A stretch of DNA of 6,727 bases from an uncultured Clostridium sp. (GTDB lineage: Bacteria > Bacillota > Clostridia > Lachnospirales > Lachnospiraceae): the NCBI GenBank assembly GCA_947643685.1, contig CANRXD010000092.1:1-6727 (forward strand), given 5' to 3'. Below are positions 5,003 to 6,727 of the stretch, in pieces. A program made the translations under genes and the position numbers. The notes below the pieces were generated by a model that was not told the DNA's origin, made no database searches, and saw nothing but the letters and a program-made list of their open reading frames with translations. The stretch's first letter is position 1. The number at the start of each line of letters is the position of its first letter.

Positions 5003-6628
5003 TCACTGTTTCTTATAAATAACGGTCCCGCCCACAATGGTCATCTCCGGAAGAATATCCCGGATTTCCATGGGATCACAGGTAAAAATATCCCGGTCAA
5101 GGACGACCATGTCCGCAAGATATCCCGGTTTGATGCGTCCTTTAAAGCTTTCACAAAACTCGTTGTAGGCCGAGCCCGCCGTGTAGGCATCGATGGCGTC
5201 AGAAACATCCACGCATTCCTCCGGATAAAATCCCTTTTCAGGATATCCATCTTTATCCTTCCTTGTAACGGCAGAATACAGATTCGGGAAGGGATTTAAG
5301 TCTTCCACCGGAGAATCCGTTCCATAGGAAACATGGATTCCCAGCTCCTTTGCAGTCTTAAAGGCATAAGAAGTAGAGGAGAGAGCCTCCCCGCACCGGC
5401 TGGTTACCACATGCATATCATAATCCAGGAAAATGGGCTGGTAAGCCACCAGAACATCATCTTTCGCGATACGCTCCAGCATGGGCCTGTCGGTGATCTG
5501 ACAGTGAATCAAGGTATGACGCAGCGGGTTTTTTCCGTCATGAAGCACATGCTCATAATTTCCCAGCACATCTTCTATGGCCTTATCTCCAATCACATGC
5601 GTTACCACCTGAATCCCCGCCTGGTCTGCCATCCGGCAGATGGTCTCCATTTCTTCGTTACTTCTGGCCTCCACACCATAGTTTTCCGGATCGTCCCGAT
5701 ATTCCTTTCGCATGGTCGCCGTTCTTCCGCCCAGAGAACCATCCTTAAAAAGCTTCACCGGGCCCAGAGCCAGCATTTGGGGATTATCATAAATGCCTGT
5801 TTTAAATTCTCCGTTCTCCACATAATTTTTAAATTCTTCCACGGAATGGACACAGACCTGATGGCGGTACCGGAGCTTACAAAGGCCGGCATCATAAACT
5901 TCATGGAGCAGCCGGAAAACATCATCCATGGGAAGCTGCCCGTTCCCTACATCGTTGGACTGTACACTGGTCACTCCATGGGCCAGAGCATAGTCCGCCG
6001 CCCGAAGAAACAGCCTCTTATTATCCTCCAGTGTGTATCTGGGAATCCGGTCCGCCGCAAGAGCAACGGCATTCTCTGTAAATATTCCATTGGGTCTGCC
6101 ATTTTCATCGGTTTCTATGGTTCCGCCATCCACATGAACCATTGTTTCATCCAGCCCCAGAAGCTCAATCACCTTACTGTTTGCGGAGGCCACATGGCCG
6201 CAGACACGCTTCAGTACAATCGGGATTTCCGTTGAAATCCGGTCCAGATCATCCCGGGTCGGCATTCGCTTCTCCTCCGTAAAGAAATCCTGGTTCCATC
6301 CTTTACTGAGGATACCATTCTTTGCCTCCTCCGGATGCTCTTTCATGAATCCCCTCACCCGGTCAATCAGCTCAGATATGGAAGTCACTCCGATGATCTT
6401 TGCCTGGGCAAATCCCATTCCCACATTCAAAAGGTGCATATGGCTGTCGTTAAGACCGGGAATCACTGTTTTTCCCTGCAGATCAATGATCTCCGCTTCC
6501 CCTGCCATTTTAAGAATCTCCTGATTTTTCCCAACGGCACGGATCCTGTCATTTTCTGCAAACACCGCCTCTGCAAACACACCACGGTTTATGTAAATCT
6601 TTCCATTTACTAAAACCATCCTGCTCAT
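5003..6628 (-). CDS. YtcJ-type metal-dependent amidohydrolase (Amidohydro_3 family)
   Basis: This 541-aa enzyme is the first gene of the operon. It belongs to the amidohydrolase superfamily group typified by YtcJ/AepA and N-substituted formamide deformylase. These proteins have a TIM barrel with metal ligands and a small beta-sandwich built from both chain ends. Visible landmarks are VIPGLNDSHMHLL (55-67, the HxH metal motif H63/H65), CGHVASANS at 143-151, VKLFKDGSLGGRTA at 291-304 (conserved Lys292), VVTHVIGDKAIEDVL at 341-355 (H344), LIHCQ with H375, and SYGTDSPVEDLNPF at 434-447 with the catalytic Asp438. The C-terminal GRIKPGYLADMVVLDRD at 497-513 closes the sandwich. Length is typical. 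An in-frame ATG at 6691 is unlikely because it overlaps the promoter; the ATG at 6628 has AAGGGGAG five bases upstream. No signal peptide is seen, so it is cytosolic. It should cleave an amide or formamide bond, but the substrate is not predictable. Confidence 0.88.
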   Translation of the reverse strand: MSRMVLVNGKIYINRGVFAEAVFAENDRIRAVGKNQEILKMAGEAEIIDLQGKTVIPGLNDSHMHLLNVGMGFAQAKIIGVTSISELIDRVRGFMKEHPEEAKNGILSKGWNQDFFTEEKRMPTRDDLDRISTEIPIVLKRVCGHVASANSKVIELLGLDETMVHVDGGTIETDENGRPNGIFTENAVALAADRIPRYTLEDNKRLFLRAADYALAHGVTSVQSNDVGNGQLPMDDVFRLLHEVYDAGLCKLRYRHQVCVHSVEEFKNYVENGEFKTGIYDNPQMLALGPVKLFKDGSLGGRTATMRKEYRDDPENYGVEARSNEEMETICRMADQAGIQVVTHVIGDKAIEDVLGNYEHVLHDGKNPLRHTLIHCQITDRPMLERIAKDDVLVAYQPIFLDYDMHVVTSRCGEALSSTSYAFKTAKELGIHVSYGTDSPVEDLNPFPNLYSAVTRKDKDGYPEKGFYPEECVDVSDAIDAYTAGSAYNEFCESFKGRIKPGYLADMVVLDRDIFTCDPMEIRDILPEMTIVGGTVIYKKQ

Positions 6629-6633
6629 TTTTA

Positions 6634-6641
6634 CTCCCCTT
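6634..6641 (-). promoter_or_regulatory. Ribosome binding site deciding the start of the YtcJ-type gene
   Basis: AAGGGGAG lies five bases before the ATG at 6628. The resulting N-terminus, MSRMVLVNGKIY, is the usual beginning of this family. The 21 extra residues of the longer frame are polar and lack family character. Confidence 0.7.
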
Positions 6642-6662
6642 CCCGATGAAATACTTATCTCT

Positions 6663-6691
6663 ATTTTATCGGTTCCTGTCTCTTTTCGCAA
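6663..6691 (-). promoter_or_regulatory. Sigma-70-like promoter of the four-gene operon
   Basis: On the minus strand TTGCGA (6691-6686) and TAAAAT (6668-6663) are separated by 17 bases. This gives a predicted start near 6656 and a leader of about 28 bases. The box matches are 4 of 6 and 5 of 6. An imperfectly centred inverted repeat, TTCCTGT (6673-6679) with ACAGGAA (6700-6706), brackets the -35 box and could be an operator. Confidence 0.5.
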
Positions 6692-6701
6692 CGTTATTTA
6701 C

Positions 6702-6726
6702 AGGAAAAAGAATCCTGCTTTTTCCT
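6702..6726. repeat. Perfect 9-bp inverted repeat at the window's right edge
   Basis: AGGAAAAAG (6702-6710) and CTTTTTCCT (6718-6726) flank a 7-base spacer. A competing pairing, CAGG with CCTG (6701-6704, 6714-6717), lies inside. The T-run within the right arm could make it a terminator for a gene outside the window reading rightwards or leftwards. Equally it could be a regulatory site upstream of the operon promoter. Confidence 0.4.
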
Positions 6727-6727
6727 T

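Noticed and set aside
5333..6235. A 300-codon open frame on the plus strand
   Set aside because: It lies wholly antisense to the well-supported YtcJ-type amidohydrolase and shows no recognisable motif, so it is a coding shadow.
6629..6727. A sigma-54 (-24/-12) promoter for the operon, looked for because of the activator remnant
   Set aside because: No GG and GC pair at the required 10-base spacing with the usual surroundings was found; a sigma-70-like pair fits better.
1..6727. CRISPR array, tRNA, rRNA or riboswitch
   Set aside because: No regularly spaced short repeats and no recognisable conserved RNA core were seen on either strand.

Overview
The window looks like a chromosomal stretch from a Clostridia-type Firmicute, most likely a gut Lachnospiraceae. 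This is inferred from strong purine-rich GGAGG ribosome binding sites, moderate GC, an Rpn-type nuclease that begins MGKAD as in Lachnospiraceae, and a Lachnospiraceae-like IS110 fragment. No sequence comparison was run, so the taxon is an inference.

The right three quarters (about 1519-6628) is one minus-strand operon, read right to left: a YtcJ-type metal-dependent amidohydrolase (5003-6628), a NimA/pyridoxamine-oxidase-like flavoprotein (4499-4987), and two tandem M20/AbgB-type amidohydrolases (3032-4468 and 1519-2955). Gaps are 15, 30 and 76 bp. A sigma-70-like promoter is visible at 6663-6691, and a perfect 15-bp inverted repeat (1476-1513) lies just after the last stop codon. The two M20 proteins are both 478 aa if the start is set by the ribosome binding site. 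They are about 77% identical by hand alignment, but their predicted dimerisation domain (residues 186-301) is about 97% identical. Together the genes look like a module for hydrolysing amides or N-acyl amino acids, with three hydrolases from two unrelated metallo-hydrolase folds. The substrate cannot be read from the sequence, and no transporter or regulator is visible.

The left quarter is degraded accessory DNA. It holds a short, apparently C-terminally truncated Rpn (PD-(D/E)XK) nuclease gene on the minus strand (47-637), then a 450-bp non-coding stretch with several small inverted repeats and a good promoter. After that comes the 5' end of an IS110-family transposase (1088-1339), cut off after about 83 residues. 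It runs almost directly into what looks like the C-terminal Fis-type helix-turn-helix of a sigma-54-dependent activator (about 1336-1481), which lacks its recognition helix. This looks like the scar of an insertion and deletion next to the operon. The lost activator may once have regulated a neighbouring operon.

No tRNA, rRNA, CRISPR array or complete mobile element was seen.
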